Source of the DNA: an uncultured Pelagibacteraceae bacterium
GTDB lineage: Bacteria > Pseudomonadota > Alphaproteobacteria > Pelagibacterales > Pelagibacteraceae
Assembly: GCA_902557775.1 (NCBI GenBank)
Contig: CACEBD010000005.1
Span: 1-49,413 of the forward strand
Length of the DNA: 49,413 bases
Reading direction: 5' to 3'
The position numbers were made by a program, and so were the translations under genes. Positions 1 through 9,662 of this stretch are shown piece by piece. Each line of letters starts with the position of its first letter. The stretch's first letter is position 1. The notes under the pieces were generated by a model. The model was not told where the DNA came from. It ran no database searches and saw nothing but the letters and a program-made list of their open reading frames with translations.

Positions 1-839
1 TTCAAACTAAACAAATTGTAAATCAAAATAATTTAGTGACTGTTTGTCAGGAAGCAAATTGTCCAAATATTACAGAATGCTGGAGCAAAAAACACGCGAC
101 ATTTATGATTATGGGTGACACATGTACAAGAGCATGTGCGTTTTGTGATGTTAAAACTGGAAAACCAACGGACTTAGATATTTTCGAGCCTACGAAAATT
201 GCAAAAGCAGTTAGTAATTTGAAATTAAAACATGTTGTAATTACATCAGTAGACAGGGATGATCTTGACGATGGTGGATCAGAGCATTTTTATAAAGTTG
301 TGAAAGCTACTAGAGAAAAAAATCCACAAACTTCTATTGAAGTTTTAACGCCTGATTTTTTAAGAAAAGGTGATGCTTATAAAAAAGTTTTAGAAGCTGA
401 CCTTGATGTTTTCAATCATAATATAGAGACAGTCCCAAGACTTTACACAACTGTAAGACCAGGAGCTCGTTATTTTGCTTCATTAGAACTTTTAAAGAAC
501 GCAAAAAAATTTAACAAAAAAGTTTTTACAAAGTCAGGAATAATGGTCGGTTTGGGTGAAAGCAAGGAAGAGGTAATTCAAGTTATGGATGATTTAAGAT
601 CTGCCGAAGTTGATTTTATCACGATTGGTCAATACTTGCAGCCATCACCAAAACATCATCCATTAAATCGTTATTACCATCCTAATGAATTTAAAGAGTT
701 TGAGCATATTGCAAAGACAAAAGGATTTTTACTTGTTTCTTCGTCACCTTTAACAAGATCTTCTTATCACGCTGATGAAGATTTTAGAAAATTACAGGAT
801 GCAAGAAATAAAAAGCTTGAATGTCTTCCGCATCAATAA
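1..839 (+). CDS. lipA: Lipoyl synthase, 5'-truncated by window edge
   Basis: Radical-SAM enzyme that inserts two sulfurs into octanoyl groups on lipoyl domains of 2-oxoacid dehydrogenases and GcvH. The reading frame is open from base 3 to the window edge, so the GTG at 36 is an internal valine and the true start lies outside. Visible are the LipA-specific auxiliary cluster cysteines ([12 protein letters not shown]), the radical-SAM CX3CX2C motif (CTRACAFC) just after it, and the C-terminal [12 protein letters not shown] segment typical of LipA. About 278 residues are present, against roughly 320 for full-length relatives. The stop overlaps the next gene by 19 bases, suggesting co-translation. 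Identification is secure. Confidence 0.97.
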   Translation, partial: QTKQIVNQNNLVTVCQEANCPNITECWSKKHATFMIMGDTCTRACAFCDVKTGKPTDLDIFEPTKIAKAVSNLKLKHVVITSVDRDDLDDGGSEHFYKVVKATREKNPQTSIEVLTPDFLRKGDAYKKVLEADLDVFNHNIETVPRLYTTVRPGARYFASLELLKNAKKFNKKVFTKSGIMVGLGESKEEVIQVMDDLRSAEVDFITIGQYLQPSPKHHPLNRYYHPNEFKEFEHIAKTKGFLLVSSSPLTRSSYHADEDFRKLQDARNKKLECLPHQ

Positions 840-1264
840 AAAAAATCATCCCTTGTAAAAAAGAACAGTTAGTAAAAATGGTTCTCGATATTGAAAAATA
901 TCCAGAGTTTGTTCCTTGGTGTATAGAGGGGAAGGTTTATGATAAAAATGAGAGTGTTGATTTAATCACTTTTAATGGAGATTTAAAAGTAGGTAAAAGC
1001 ATTCTTAATGAAACTTTCTCAAGTCACGTGTCTTATTATAAAGAAAAAGACACCATAATAGTCACCAATCTTGATGGACCTTTAAAACATCTTAAAAATG
1101 AATGGAAATTTAAAGAGGTTAACAATTCGACACAGCTAGAATTTTTTATTGATTTTGAATTGAAAAATCCAATTTTGAATGGAATAATGAAAAAATCTTT
1201 TGAGCTTGGTTTGAATAAAATTGCCAAAGCATTTGAAGAAAGAGCAATTAAATTATATAAATAA
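821..1264 (+). CDS. RatA/COQ10-like START-domain protein
   Basis: 147-aa protein of the polyketide cyclase/START superfamily, like COQ10 (ubiquinone binding) and E. coli RatA. The diagnostic N-terminal segment is visible ([14 protein letters not shown]), followed by alternating beta strands and a final helix ([18 protein letters not shown]). In Alphaproteobacteria this family commonly sits directly after lipA, as here, where the genes overlap by 19 bases. Known role for the family is binding ubiquinone or its precursors to support respiration; the toxin role reported for E. coli RatA should not be assumed. The stop overlaps the next start by one base (TAATG). Confidence 0.88.
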   Translation: MSSASIKKIIPCKKEQLVKMVLDIEKYPEFVPWCIEGKVYDKNESVDLITFNGDLKVGKSILNETFSSHVSYYKEKDTIIVTNLDGPLKHLKNEWKFKEVNNSTQLEFFIDFELKNPILNGIMKKSFELGLNKIAKAFEERAIKLYK

Positions 1265-1575
1265 TGTTTATAATATCCTTTTTACTAATTTTATTTATTC
1301 TCACATTTAAATTTTTATCCTCATATATTAAAACTATTAGAACTGGAGATCCCAACGAAACTAATCTGACTTATTGGATGTTTTCCTATGATTTTAAATC
1401 TCAAAACAAAGAGTGGGTTCCTGAAGACAAAAAATTATTAAAAAGAAAAAGGACTAGAAATTTTTTAGTTTTTATACTTTATATAATAGCTTTCAGTATT
1501 TTCTTGCTACTTAACAGTTTTACAGCCCATCTCTTAGATGTGATTGTTAATCCAGAATTTAGCTATCCCGTTTAA
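1264..1575 (+). CDS. Small two-TM membrane protein, unknown function
   Basis: 103-aa protein with an N-terminal transmembrane helix (residues about 2-20), a hydrophilic middle with a basic cluster (KKLLKRKRTRN, about 57-67), and a second hydrophobic helix (about 68-92). I do not recognise the family. It starts with a one-base TAATG overlap with the RatA-like gene and so is probably translated with it. Its 3' end overlaps the convergent pncC gene by 17 bases. The tight coupling argues it is a real gene. Confidence 0.6.
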   Translation: MFIISFLLILFILTFKFLSSYIKTIRTGDPNETNLTYWMFSYDFKSQNKEWVPEDKKLLKRKRTRNFLVFILYIIAFSIFLLLNSFTAHLLDVIVNPEFSYPV

Positions 1576-2038
1576 TCAATTGTGGTAATAAATTTAGAGT
1601 TTTTTTTACTGTTTGCTTTTGAATAAAAATTCTTCCTTTATTTTTAAAATTGCATTTATTAACCAAAACTTTTTTTCCAATTTTAATTCCAATATAAACT
1701 AAACCTACTGGTTTTTGTTTAGATCCACCTTTAGGGCCAGCTATTCCAGTTATAGAAATACAGACTTTTGAATTACTAATTTTACTTAAATTATTGACCA
1801 TAGCCAAACAACATTGAACACTTACAGCGCCATATTTTTTTATTATTTTTTTAGGTACTTTTAATATACTTGTTTTGGCTTGATTTGAGTAAGTGACTAC
1901 TCCCATAGTAAATACTTTTGATGATCCGCTTACTGATGTGATAACACTAGACAGCATTCCTCCAGTGCAAGACTCTGCAATTGCAAGTTTCATCCTTTTT
2001 CTTTTAATTAATGAGATTATCTTTTTATTTAAACTCAT
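1559..2038 (-). CDS. pncC: CinA-type nicotinamide-nucleotide amidase
   Basis: 159-aa stand-alone CinA C-terminal domain. The family deamidates nicotinamide mononucleotide to nicotinate mononucleotide in the pyridine nucleotide salvage cycle. The family signature is clear: AESCTGGMLSS near residues 19-29, VTYSNQAK, and SITGIAGPKGG. Length matches single-domain PncC (about 160 aa). Its start shares one base with the stop of pgpA upstream (TAATG), so ispDF-pgpA-pncC reads as one minus-strand operon. Confidence 0.9.
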   Translation of the reverse strand: MSLNKKIISLIKRKRMKLAIAESCTGGMLSSVITSVSGSSKVFTMGVVTYSNQAKTSILKVPKKIIKKYGAVSVQCCLAMVNNLSKISNSKVCISITGIAGPKGGSKQKPVGLVYIGIKIGKKVLVNKCNFKNKGRIFIQKQTVKKTLNLLPQLIKRDS

Positions 2039-2541
2039 TAGAAAAACTTTGATTTAATTACCATAAATATTATCAATGTAATGACAACATATAGACCTGC
2101 AACTACATCGTCTATTATTACCCCAAAACTATTTTTAAATTTTTTATCAAAAAAACTCACTGGAAATGGTTTTTTGATATCAAAAAATCTAAATAAAATA
2201 AAAATATATAAATAAAATAAAATTGACTCCTGGGGATCTTTCGTAGTTTCGTGTGCGATTTCATAAAGATAAATTGGAATGGATTGGCCAATAAATTCAT
2301 CTACTACAATTTCTTTAGGATCTTTGTTTTCATTATATTTAATGTATTCGGAGACTGCGTAAAATGAATATATAAAAACTAAAAACAAAATTAATAGTAT
2401 AATACTACTAGATAGATTAATTACATGAAATAGGCTATATAAAAAAATAGTTGTGACTAAAGAAGTTATAGTTCCTGGAGCAAATCTAAAAGATCCAATA
2501 CCAAAACATGTAACAAATAAATAATTTATATTTTTAATCAT
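2038..2541 (-). CDS. pgpA: Phosphatidylglycerophosphatase A
   Basis: Membrane phosphatase that converts phosphatidylglycerol phosphate to phosphatidylglycerol. PgpA features are present: FVTCFGIGSFRFAPGT near the N terminus, the VVDEFIGQ motif, FRFFDIKKPFP and the C-terminal IIDDVVAGLY. I chose the ATG at 2541 (MIKNINY, 167 aa) over the ATG nine codons upstream at 2568, because the shorter form begins right at the conserved region and overlaps ispDF by only 8 bases. Several hydrophobic helices fit a membrane location. Confidence 0.9.
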   Translation of the reverse strand: MIKNINYLFVTCFGIGSFRFAPGTITSLVTTIFLYSLFHVINLSSSIILLILFLVFIYSFYAVSEYIKYNENKDPKEIVVDEFIGQSIPIYLYEIAHETTKDPQESILFYLYIFILFRFFDIKKPFPVSFFDKKFKNSFGVIIDDVVAGLYVVITLIIFMVIKSKFF

Positions 2542-3679
2542 ATTTAATGACTGAGCATATAACTTCACTTGCTATTGCTTTTTCTTTTCCTATAAGACCT
2601 AATTTTTCGGTAGTTTTACCTTTAATATTAATCTGACTTGAGGAAATTTCACAAAGTTCAGCTATATTATTTATCATTTTAATTTTTAAATTTTTAATTT
2701 TTGGTGTTTGAGTAATAATATTTATATCAATATTATTTATTAAATATCCTCTTGCCTTAGTCTGTTTGATTACCTGTTTCAATAAAAAAGTTGATCTAAT
2801 ATTTTTAAATTTTTTATTTTTATCTGAAAACATTTGACCGATATCACCCATCTTACAAGCGCCTAAAATTGCATCAGTAACTGAATGAAGAACCGGATCA
2901 CCATCTGAGTGTCCCAAAGTTCCTATTTTAGATTTAATTTTTAAACCTGCTAAGTAAAGTTTTCTTTTAGGAACTAGCCTGTGAACATCAAATCCTATTC
3001 CAACACTTTGTTTAGATTTATAAATATTTCTTAGATTTTCAAAATCTGATCGATCGGTAATCTTAAAATTATTTTTTTCTCCTTGAATAAACTTAACTTT
3101 ATTTAGATCCATATATAAAGAAATATCATCATCTTTGTATTTACCCGAGTTGGTTTTATGTAAACGATATATTTCCTTCAAATTAAAGGCTTGTGGAGTT
3201 TGAGTTAAAAATAGATTATCTCTATTTTTTCCTACCAAGTATTCTTCCTTACTAGAATCTATTATTTGTTTAATTGCGTCTTGAATCTCTATTTTGGGAA
3301 TAACTGCTCTAGCATCAAGCATATTTCTCATTATTGATCTCATTAATTTTTCTGAAAAATTAGGTCGAGCAACATCATGAATTAAAACTTTCGAAGTTCC
3401 TTTTTGATTGTTCAAATGTTTTAAAGCATTTAATGTTGATTGTTGTCTAGTTTTCCCACCCACTATCATTTTCACATTTTTAAGTTTCAGGGATTTGACT
3501 CGTTTTAAGTCTTTTTTATTGTAAACGAGAACAATCTTTTTAATTTGTTTAAATCTACGTGCTTTGGCAATATTAATTTCAACTAATGATTTGCCTGCAA
3601 TTTTTTGATATGGTTTGCCAATATTAGACCTAAATCTACTGCTATTACCTCCAGCAAGAATAATTAAATAAAAACTCAT
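2534..3679 (-). CDS. ispDF: Bifunctional IspDF (MEP isoprenoid pathway)
   Basis: 381-aa fusion carrying two non-consecutive steps of the methylerythritol phosphate pathway. Residues 1-about 220 are IspD (2-C-methyl-D-erythritol 4-phosphate cytidylyltransferase; ILAGGNSSRF, then VLIHDVARP). Residues about 226-381 are IspF (2-C-methyl-D-erythritol 2,4-cyclodiphosphate synthase; GFDVHRL with metal ligands D231 and H233, then LGHSDGDPVLHSVTDAILGA). This fusion is common in Alphaproteobacteria. It is divergent from ntrY across 48 bases and heads the ispDF-pgpA-pncC operon. Confidence 0.96.
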   Translation of the reverse strand: MSFYLIILAGGNSSRFRSNIGKPYQKIAGKSLVEINIAKARRFKQIKKIVLVYNKKDLKRVKSLKLKNVKMIVGGKTRQQSTLNALKHLNNQKGTSKVLIHDVARPNFSEKLMRSIMRNMLDARAVIPKIEIQDAIKQIIDSSKEEYLVGKNRDNLFLTQTPQAFNLKEIYRLHKTNSGKYKDDDISLYMDLNKVKFIQGEKNNFKITDRSDFENLRNIYKSKQSVGIGFDVHRLVPKRKLYLAGLKIKSKIGTLGHSDGDPVLHSVTDAILGACKMGDIGQMFSDKNKKFKNIRSTFLLKQVIKQTKARGYLINNIDINIITQTPKIKNLKIKMINNIAELCEISSSQINIKGKTTEKLGLIGKEKAIASEVICSVIKYD

Positions 3680-3727
3680 GGTATAAACTTATATTATATT
3701 TATATAAATATTTAATGCTTATTTAGA

Positions 3728-5509
3728 ATGTTCAGAATTATAAAAAATTTTAATTGGATAATTTTATCCTCATTTTTATGTATTTTTATGGGGATTGTAA
3801 CTTTTTTAACCTTTATCAACGAGGGATTTGTTACCTTAACGGACAAAAATTTACAAACTTTATTAATTATTGATATTTTTCTGTTGTTAGTTTTTTTTGG
3901 ACTTATATTTAGAAATTTTTACAGATTTTACTACACAGGAAAAAAAAATAAAAAAGGGGCTCAGACAAATTTAAAATATATATCAATATTTTCTTTGTTC
4001 ACAGTTATGCCTTCTTTAATAGTTGCAATTTTTTCTCTTTTTATATTTAACTTTGGTATCCAAAATTATTTTGATAAGCAAATTACAAAAGCTGTAAATA
4101 ATTCGTACGATGTAGCAAAAAATTATCTTGAGGAAAGCAAGGAAAATGTTTTATCGGATTTAATTTTGATGAGTGTAGGCTTAAACCGAGCATCAGTTGA
4201 TTATTATTCAAATCCAAATCGTTTTAAAAATATAATGAGGGCTGAAAAAATTCTGAGAAGAGTAGACGATGTATATTTGATTGATAGTTTAGGCAATATA
4301 TTATTATCAGATGTCACAGATATTACAGATGAATTTATAGTTCCATCTGATGAAAACTATGAGCAAGTATTAGAAGGTAAACCAGTTTTCATTTCTAATA
4401 ATTTAGAAAACAAAACAACAGTAATGACTAAATTGAATACACTGGTTGATACATATCTATATATTTCTCGAAATATTGAGCCTGAAATTCTTAGATACTT
4501 AAATGAAACTGAAGAGGCGGTAAGTTTTTATTATTCTGTTGAAAACTCTCAAACTGGAATTAAAATTACATTTGCAATTATTTATATTATAGTTGTAACG
4601 TTATTATTATTTTTATCTACCTCAATTGCAATTACGTTTGCTTCAAGGTTAACCAAACCAATTATCAATTTAATTTCTGCTTCAGACTCTATTAGCAAGG
4701 GCGCTCTTGATGTAAAAGTTCCAGAGCTCGAGACTGATGAGGAGTTAAAACAATTAAATAAAAATTTTAATTCAATGATTCAAAGATTGAAGGAGCAACA
4801 AGACAAATTGCTTATTACTGAAAGATACGAAGCATGGGAAACAGTTGCAAGAAAATTAGCACATGAAATTAAAAATCCACTTACACCCATACAATTGTCG
4901 ATTGATAGTTTAAGAGAAAAATATAAAAGTAAGCTTTCTGAACACAGCCAAGAATTTGAAAAATATTTAGAAACAATCAATAGGCAGATTAAAGATATTG
5001 AAAAATTAGTAAATGAGTTTTCTAATTTTGCTAGAATGCCAAGACCAATTTTAAAAAAGATTAATATTATTGATGTAATAAGTAAGTCTTTGGACTTTGT
5101 TAAAATAACCTCTAAAAATTCTATAAATTTAATCAAAAAAAATAATTCAATTTTTATTAATGGTGACGAGGATCAATTAAATAGAGTTTTTATAAACTTA
5201 ATTAAGAATTCTGAGGAGGCGTTTTTAGAAAAATTAAAAAAAGAGCCTGATTTTAAAGGCAATATAGATATAGAAATATTGGAAAATAATGAATATATAG
5301 TTTGTAGGTTGACAGACAACGGCACAGGTATTACAGACGCTAAAAAAGCAATGACACCTTATTTCACTACTAAAAAAACAGGTACCGGACTAGGTTTGCC
5401 AATAGTTTCTAAAATAATAAATGAGCACTTAGGATATTTTTCAGTTAAAAATAAAAAAAATGGAAATGGAACTATTATTGATATTTCACTTCCTATAATA
5501 AATGTATAA
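3728..5509 (+). CDS. ntrY: NtrY-like sensor histidine kinase, no PAS domain
   Basis: 593-aa membrane histidine kinase. Hydrophobic helices lie at about 10-32, 43-62 and 84-110, then a roughly 165-residue extracytoplasmic region, another helix at about 276-305, a HAMP segment (about 305-355), the HisKA box with H379 (LAHEIKNPLTPIQL) and an HATPase domain (NLIKNSEEAF; DNGTGI; TGTGLGLPIV). Pairing with ntrX directly downstream (8-base overlap) identifies it as NtrY. It is shorter than typical NtrY (about 720-770 aa), since HAMP runs almost straight into HisKA with no PAS domain. The family responds to nitrogen, redox or envelope state; the signal here is not visible. Confidence 0.92.
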   Translation: MFRIIKNFNWIILSSFLCIFMGIVTFLTFINEGFVTLTDKNLQTLLIIDIFLLLVFFGLIFRNFYRFYYTGKKNKKGAQTNLKYISIFSLFTVMPSLIVAIFSLFIFNFGIQNYFDKQITKAVNNSYDVAKNYLEESKENVLSDLILMSVGLNRASVDYYSNPNRFKNIMRAEKILRRVDDVYLIDSLGNILLSDVTDITDEFIVPSDENYEQVLEGKPVFISNNLENKTTVMTKLNTLVDTYLYISRNIEPEILRYLNETEEAVSFYYSVENSQTGIKITFAIIYIIVVTLLLFLSTSIAITFASRLTKPIINLISASDSISKGALDVKVPELETDEELKQLNKNFNSMIQRLKEQQDKLLITERYEAWETVARKLAHEIKNPLTPIQLSIDSLREKYKSKLSEHSQEFEKYLETINRQIKDIEKLVNEFSNFARMPRPILKKINIIDVISKSLDFVKITSKNSINLIKKNNSIFINGDEDQLNRVFINLIKNSEEAFLEKLKKEPDFKGNIDIEILENNEYIVCRLTDNGTGITDAKKAMTPYFTTKKTGTGLGLPIVSKIINEHLGYFSVKNKKNGNGTIIDISLPIINV

Positions 5510-6869
5510 AGAAATTTTAGTAATAGACGATAATCCAGATATACGTAATCTTGTGAGCGGTATTCTCAAAGATCAAAATTTTAACGTAAGATCAGCTGCA
5601 AATTATGATCAAGCAGTTTTTGAAATAAATAAGAAATTACCTGATTTAGCTATCATCGATATCAAACTTGATAAAGTTGATAAAGATGGAATTGATTTGC
5701 TTAAACTTGTTACAAAAAAAGATAAATTTACTCCAGTAATAATGATTTCAGGCCACGCAACTGTGCAAATAGCTGTTGAGGCAACTAGACTTGGAGCATA
5801 TGAATTTATTGAAAAACCTTTTTCAAAAGAGAAAATTTTAAATTATATAAAGAGAGCTTTAGAGTCATCTCAACTTAAAAAGGAAAAAAATATTATTGAA
5901 AATAAACTTTTTCACTCATTTGATTTAATTGGCAATAGCCCATCTATAGTGAAAGTTAAAAAGATAATTGAAAAACTTTCAACAACTGAAAGCAGAGTTC
6001 TTATATCTGGACCAACTGGAACCGGAAAAGAACTCGTTGCAAGAAAAATTCATAAAAACTCTTTAAGATCAAAGGAACAATTTATAATTATTAATGCAGC
6101 TTTATTAAAAGAAAATACTTATGAAAAAGAGTTATTTGGAGAGGAATTTGAGGACGGAAATATATCTTTTGGCGCTTTAGAAAGAGCCAACAAAGGAACT
6201 CTACTTATAGACGAAGTCTCTGAGATTCCATACGAAACACAAGCAAATGTATTAAGAGTTTTAATTGACCAAAAGTTTAAAAGGTTAAATGGTTCTAAAG
6301 ACATAAATGTGAACATAAGATTAATTTCATCTACTGCAAAAAATCTTAGTGAATTGGTTAAAGAAAATAAATTTAGAGAAGATCTTTATCATCGATTAAA
6401 TGTAATACCAATTGAACTTACTTCTTTAAGCTCTAGAACAGAAGATATACCATTATTAATCAATTACTTTAAGAAAAAACTTTCAGAGATAAATGGTGTA
6501 CCCCAATCCAAAATAGAAATTAATAATGATAATTTATATACATACAATTGGCCAGGAAATGTGAGAGAGCTGAGGAACTTAGTTGAAAGAATTACTATCC
6601 TTACTGCAAATGAGAAAAAAAATGATATTAATAAACTGATTGAGGACATTTTAAATCCATCAAAATCATTGGATATAAATCAAAATCTTTTAGAAAAATC
6701 TTTCACATCACCTCTTAAAGAGGCTAGAAAGCATTTTGAAAAAGAATATTTACTGACTCAACTTAAAAAGAATCACGGAAATATCTCAAAAACTGCTGAC
6801 TTTATTGGTATGGAACGATCTGCACTTCATAGAAAATTAAAAGAGCTTGGAATTAAAGGCATAAATTAA
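5502..6869 (+). CDS. ntrX: NtrX-like response regulator lacking GAFTGA
   Basis: 455-aa regulator of the NtrC/NtrX type. The receiver domain has D9/D10, phospho-acceptor D53 and K105. The AAA+ domain has Walker A (GPTGTGKE, about 170-178) and Walker B (LLIDE, about 234-238). The C terminus has a Fis-type helix-turn-helix (ISKTADFIGMERSALHRKLK). Between ELFG (210-213) and Walker B the sigma-54-contacting GAFTGA loop is absent and the segment is short (EEFEDGNISFGALERA). This fits NtrX proteins that act without sigma-54. It overlaps ntrY by 8 bases and lies one base before trkA. Confidence 0.94.
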   Translation: MYKEILVIDDNPDIRNLVSGILKDQNFNVRSAANYDQAVFEINKKLPDLAIIDIKLDKVDKDGIDLLKLVTKKDKFTPVIMISGHATVQIAVEATRLGAYEFIEKPFSKEKILNYIKRALESSQLKKEKNIIENKLFHSFDLIGNSPSIVKVKKIIEKLSTTESRVLISGPTGTGKELVARKIHKNSLRSKEQFIIINAALLKENTYEKELFGEEFEDGNISFGALERANKGTLLIDEVSEIPYETQANVLRVLIDQKFKRLNGSKDINVNIRLISSTAKNLSELVKENKFREDLYHRLNVIPIELTSLSSRTEDIPLLINYFKKKLSEINGVPQSKIEINNDNLYTYNWPGNVRELRNLVERITILTANEKKNDINKLIEDILNPSKSLDINQNLLEKSFTSPLKEARKHFEKEYLLTQLKKNHGNISKTADFIGMERSALHRKLKELGIKGIN

Positions 6870-6870
6870 A

Positions 6871-8244
6871 ATGAATATAATAATATGCGGAGCCGGAAAA
6901 GTTGGCTTTTCAATAAGTAAACAATTATCTGCACAAGGACACTCCGTGACTGTGATAGATCAATCTTCTGAAGATATTAAAAAAATTAATGACACTCAAG
7001 ATGTAAAAGGAGTTGTTGGAAGAGCTTCTCTTCCGACAGTTTTGGAAAACGCTGGTGCTGAAAAAGCCGATATGGTTATTGCTGTTACGAGAAACGATGA
7101 AACTAATATGATAGTTTGCCAATTAGCTAGTTCACTATTTAATGTTTCAAAAAAAATCGCTCGAATAAGAACAAAAGATTTTTTAGAAGGAAAGTGGGGA
7201 AAATTATTTAATAAATCCAATATACCAATAGATGTAATCATTTCACCTGAAATTGAAGTAGCTAAATCTTTATATAGAAGATTGGAGGCACCAGGTGCTT
7301 TAGACAATGTACCATTTGGAAACAATAAAGTTAAAATGCTAGAAATTTCAATTGAGAAAAACTGTCCAATTAAAAATATACCTCTAAAAAAATTAACAGA
7401 AAAATTTCCAGATTTTAAAGCTAATATCATAGGAGCATTGAGAAAAGATAAATTCATCTATCTTAAAAAAAATGACCAAATATTAGAAGATGATAATATT
7501 TATGTTGTTATCAGTAGCGACCAACTGAACCCTATATTAAAATCCTTTGGTCACGAGGAGAAAATATCAAAAAATGTATTAATAATTGGAGGAGGAAATA
7601 TAGGATTAAATCTTGCTAAAATGTTAGAGGAAAATTTTGAAGATCTCAGAATTAAGATAATCGAAAAAGAAAAAAAAAGAGCCGAGGAAATTGCTAATGA
7701 ACTTTCCTCATCAATAGTGATTAATGGAGATGCGCTTGATGAAGAAATTTTGAAAGAAGCAAATTTAGAAGGGTCAGAAACTGTTTTTGCTTTAACTAAC
7801 GATGACGAAAACAATATGATGGCCTGCGTGCTTGCAGAAAAAACTGGGTTAAAAAAAAGAACTATAGCTATCGTCAATAAGTCAAATTATAATTTACTAC
7901 AAGACTCTCTAAATATTGATGATTTAGTTGACCCAAGAATGACAACAGTTTCAAGAATAATGGAACATGTCCATAGAGGAACTATAGGTACAGTTTACTC
8001 CGTGTTAGATGGTGAATATGAATTTATTGAAGCAAAAATTTTAGAAAAATCTGAATTACTAAATAAAAAAATTAGAGACTCCAACTTACCAGAGGATATT
8101 AGAATTGGAGCAATAGTTAGAAAAAACCAAGTAATAATTCCAAGATCAAATTTTATTTTCGAAAAAGATGATCTTGTAGTTTTTCTTGCTAAAAGAGAGC
8201 AATTGAAGGCTGTAGAAAATATTTTTAGCGTTGGATCAATTTAA
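6871..8244 (+). CDS. trkA: Trk potassium uptake NAD-binding subunit TrkA
   Basis: 457-aa cytoplasmic gating subunit of the Trk K+ uptake system, with two tandem RCK units. The first Rossmann motif is IIICGAGKVGFSIS (about 3-16), followed by VIAVTRNDETNMI. The second is VLIIGGGNIGLNLA (about 231-244), followed by ALTNDDENNMMA. Each is followed by a TrkA-C lobe. It starts one base after ntrX, an arrangement common in Alphaproteobacteria, and is followed after 5 bases by trkH. Confidence 0.95.
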   Translation: MNIIICGAGKVGFSISKQLSAQGHSVTVIDQSSEDIKKINDTQDVKGVVGRASLPTVLENAGAEKADMVIAVTRNDETNMIVCQLASSLFNVSKKIARIRTKDFLEGKWGKLFNKSNIPIDVIISPEIEVAKSLYRRLEAPGALDNVPFGNNKVKMLEISIEKNCPIKNIPLKKLTEKFPDFKANIIGALRKDKFIYLKKNDQILEDDNIYVVISSDQLNPILKSFGHEEKISKNVLIIGGGNIGLNLAKMLEENFEDLRIKIIEKEKKRAEEIANELSSSIVINGDALDEEILKEANLEGSETVFALTNDDENNMMACVLAEKTGLKKRTIAIVNKSNYNLLQDSLNIDDLVDPRMTTVSRIMEHVHRGTIGTVYSVLDGEYEFIEAKILEKSELLNKKIRDSNLPEDIRIGAIVRKNQVIIPRSNFIFEKDDLVVFLAKREQLKAVENIFSVGSI

Positions 8245-8249
8245 CAAAA

Positions 8250-9662
8250 ATGAATTTTAAAAGTATAAGCTTTTATTTAAGTTTATTTTGTTTTCCTATA
8301 AGTATATTAGCGTTTATAAATATTTTATACGCATCTTACTTTGACTATTTTTTAAGCATAAATTCTTATTTCGTTACTTTAACAGTTTCTTTGATTTTAG
8401 GATTTTTATTTTATTTTTTTGGTAAGAGTGGAACAAAAAAAATTAATTTTATAGATCAATTAATTTTAATAATTTTGGTTTATTTCTTAACAGGTTTCTT
8501 AATGTCTATACCCTTCTACCTAAGTAATTTTGAAGTTACTTTCATTAGTGCTTTGTTTGAAGCTATTTCAGGTTTAACAAGCACAGGTTTTTCGACATTT
8601 AAAAGTATAAAGTATTTAGATCCAACATTAATTCTTTGGAGGTCATCTTCACAGTGGATAGGAGGTCTATTTTTTTTAATCTTTTTGATTTTATTATTTT
8701 CTAATAAAACGTTCAATTATAAAATGACTAATCTTACTTTCTCTGGAGATAGTAATTTCAAGTCAGAAGAAAGCATAAAAAATAGTATATTAAGAATATT
8801 TATTATTTACAGTTTTTTAAGTTTTTTAATATTAGTTCTTTTAAGCATTTCAGAAATAAGATTATTTAATTCACTCAACCTTGCAATGACTTTAATTTCA
8901 AACGGTGGTTTTTTACCTTCAGATAGCTTAAATGAAATCATTAATTCAAATTTCCAAAAAATTATTTTAGCGCTTTCTTTAACTTTTTCTTTATTAAATT
9001 TTTATCTAATATTTAATATTTTCAATAAAAAAATTTTGCTACACCAGCATAAAGAGGATTTTTATCTATTATTTTTAGCATTTATTTTAATTATATTAAT
9101 TTATTTTAATAATTTTGATGGCTTAAATGTAATAATCAGTGTTATTAGTAGTCTTGCAAATTCTGGTATCACTTTATTAAAAACTGAAAACAACCTTAGT
9201 TTATATTTTTTATTAATAACAATTATTGGAGGCTCGTTAATTTCAAATTCATCAGGAATTAAAATGAGCAGATTCTATATTCTCTTAAAAATTACTGCAT
9301 CCGAAATTATAAAGTTGATAAGTCCAAATAGCGTTATAAACAAGACTATCTTTAATACTGACAACAAAATCACGGACGAAAATGTTAGGATATCTTTTTT
9401 AATATTTATTTCTTTTTTTTTAAGTCTGTTCATTTTATCTAGTTTACTAGTTTTTGATGATATTGGTTTTGAAAGATCTTTTAAATTATCTATTCTTGCG
9501 TTAACAAATACTGTTAATTCTGAAATGTATAGTTTGCAAAGTATAAATTTTGCAAATCTATTAACATCTTCAAAAATTAGTTTAATTTTATTTATGATAA
9601 TTGGAAAAATTGAGCTAATATCAATTCTTTTAATTTTCAAAAAAATATTATTTAAAGATTAA
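8250..9662 (+). CDS. trkH: TrkH-family potassium transporter membrane subunit
   Basis: 470-aa polytopic membrane protein, the K+ translocating partner of TrkA. TrkH/KtrB pore-loop motifs are visible: LFEAISGLTSTGFSTF, then MTLISNGGFLPS, then VISSLANSGITLL, and a fourth, weaker loop near ILALTNTVNSE. Most of the chain is hydrophobic helices, and the composition is rich in Phe, Leu, Ile and Ser. The fourth loop lacks the usual glycine-rich filter (LTNTVNSE), which is common in the asymmetric TrkH fold. The stop overlaps the next start by one base (TAATG). Confidence 0.92.
   Translation: MNFKSISFYLSLFCFPISILAFINILYASYFDYFLSINSYFVTLTVSLILGFLFYFFGKSGTKKINFIDQLILIILVYFLTGFLMSIPFYLSNFEVTFISALFEAISGLTSTGFSTFKSIKYLDPTLILWRSSSQWIGGLFFLIFLILLFSNKTFNYKMTNLTFSGDSNFKSEESIKNSILRIFIIYSFLSFLILVLLSISEIRLFNSLNLAMTLISNGGFLPSDSLNEIINSNFQKIILALSLTFSLLNFYLIFNIFNKKILLHQHKEDFYLLFLAFILIILIYFNNFDGLNVIISVISSLANSGITLLKTENNLSLYFLLITIIGGSLISNSSGIKMSRFYILLKITASEIIKLISPNSVINKTIFNTDNKITDENVRISFLIFISFFLSLFILSSLLVFDDIGFERSFKLSILALTNTVNSEMYSLQSINFANLLTSSKISLILFMIIGKIELISILLIFKKILFKD

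Noticed and set aside
36-839. GTG at 36 as the lipA start
   Set aside because: The same frame is open from base 3 with no stop, and the conserved cysteine region begins only a few residues after it, so lipA is cut by the window edge.
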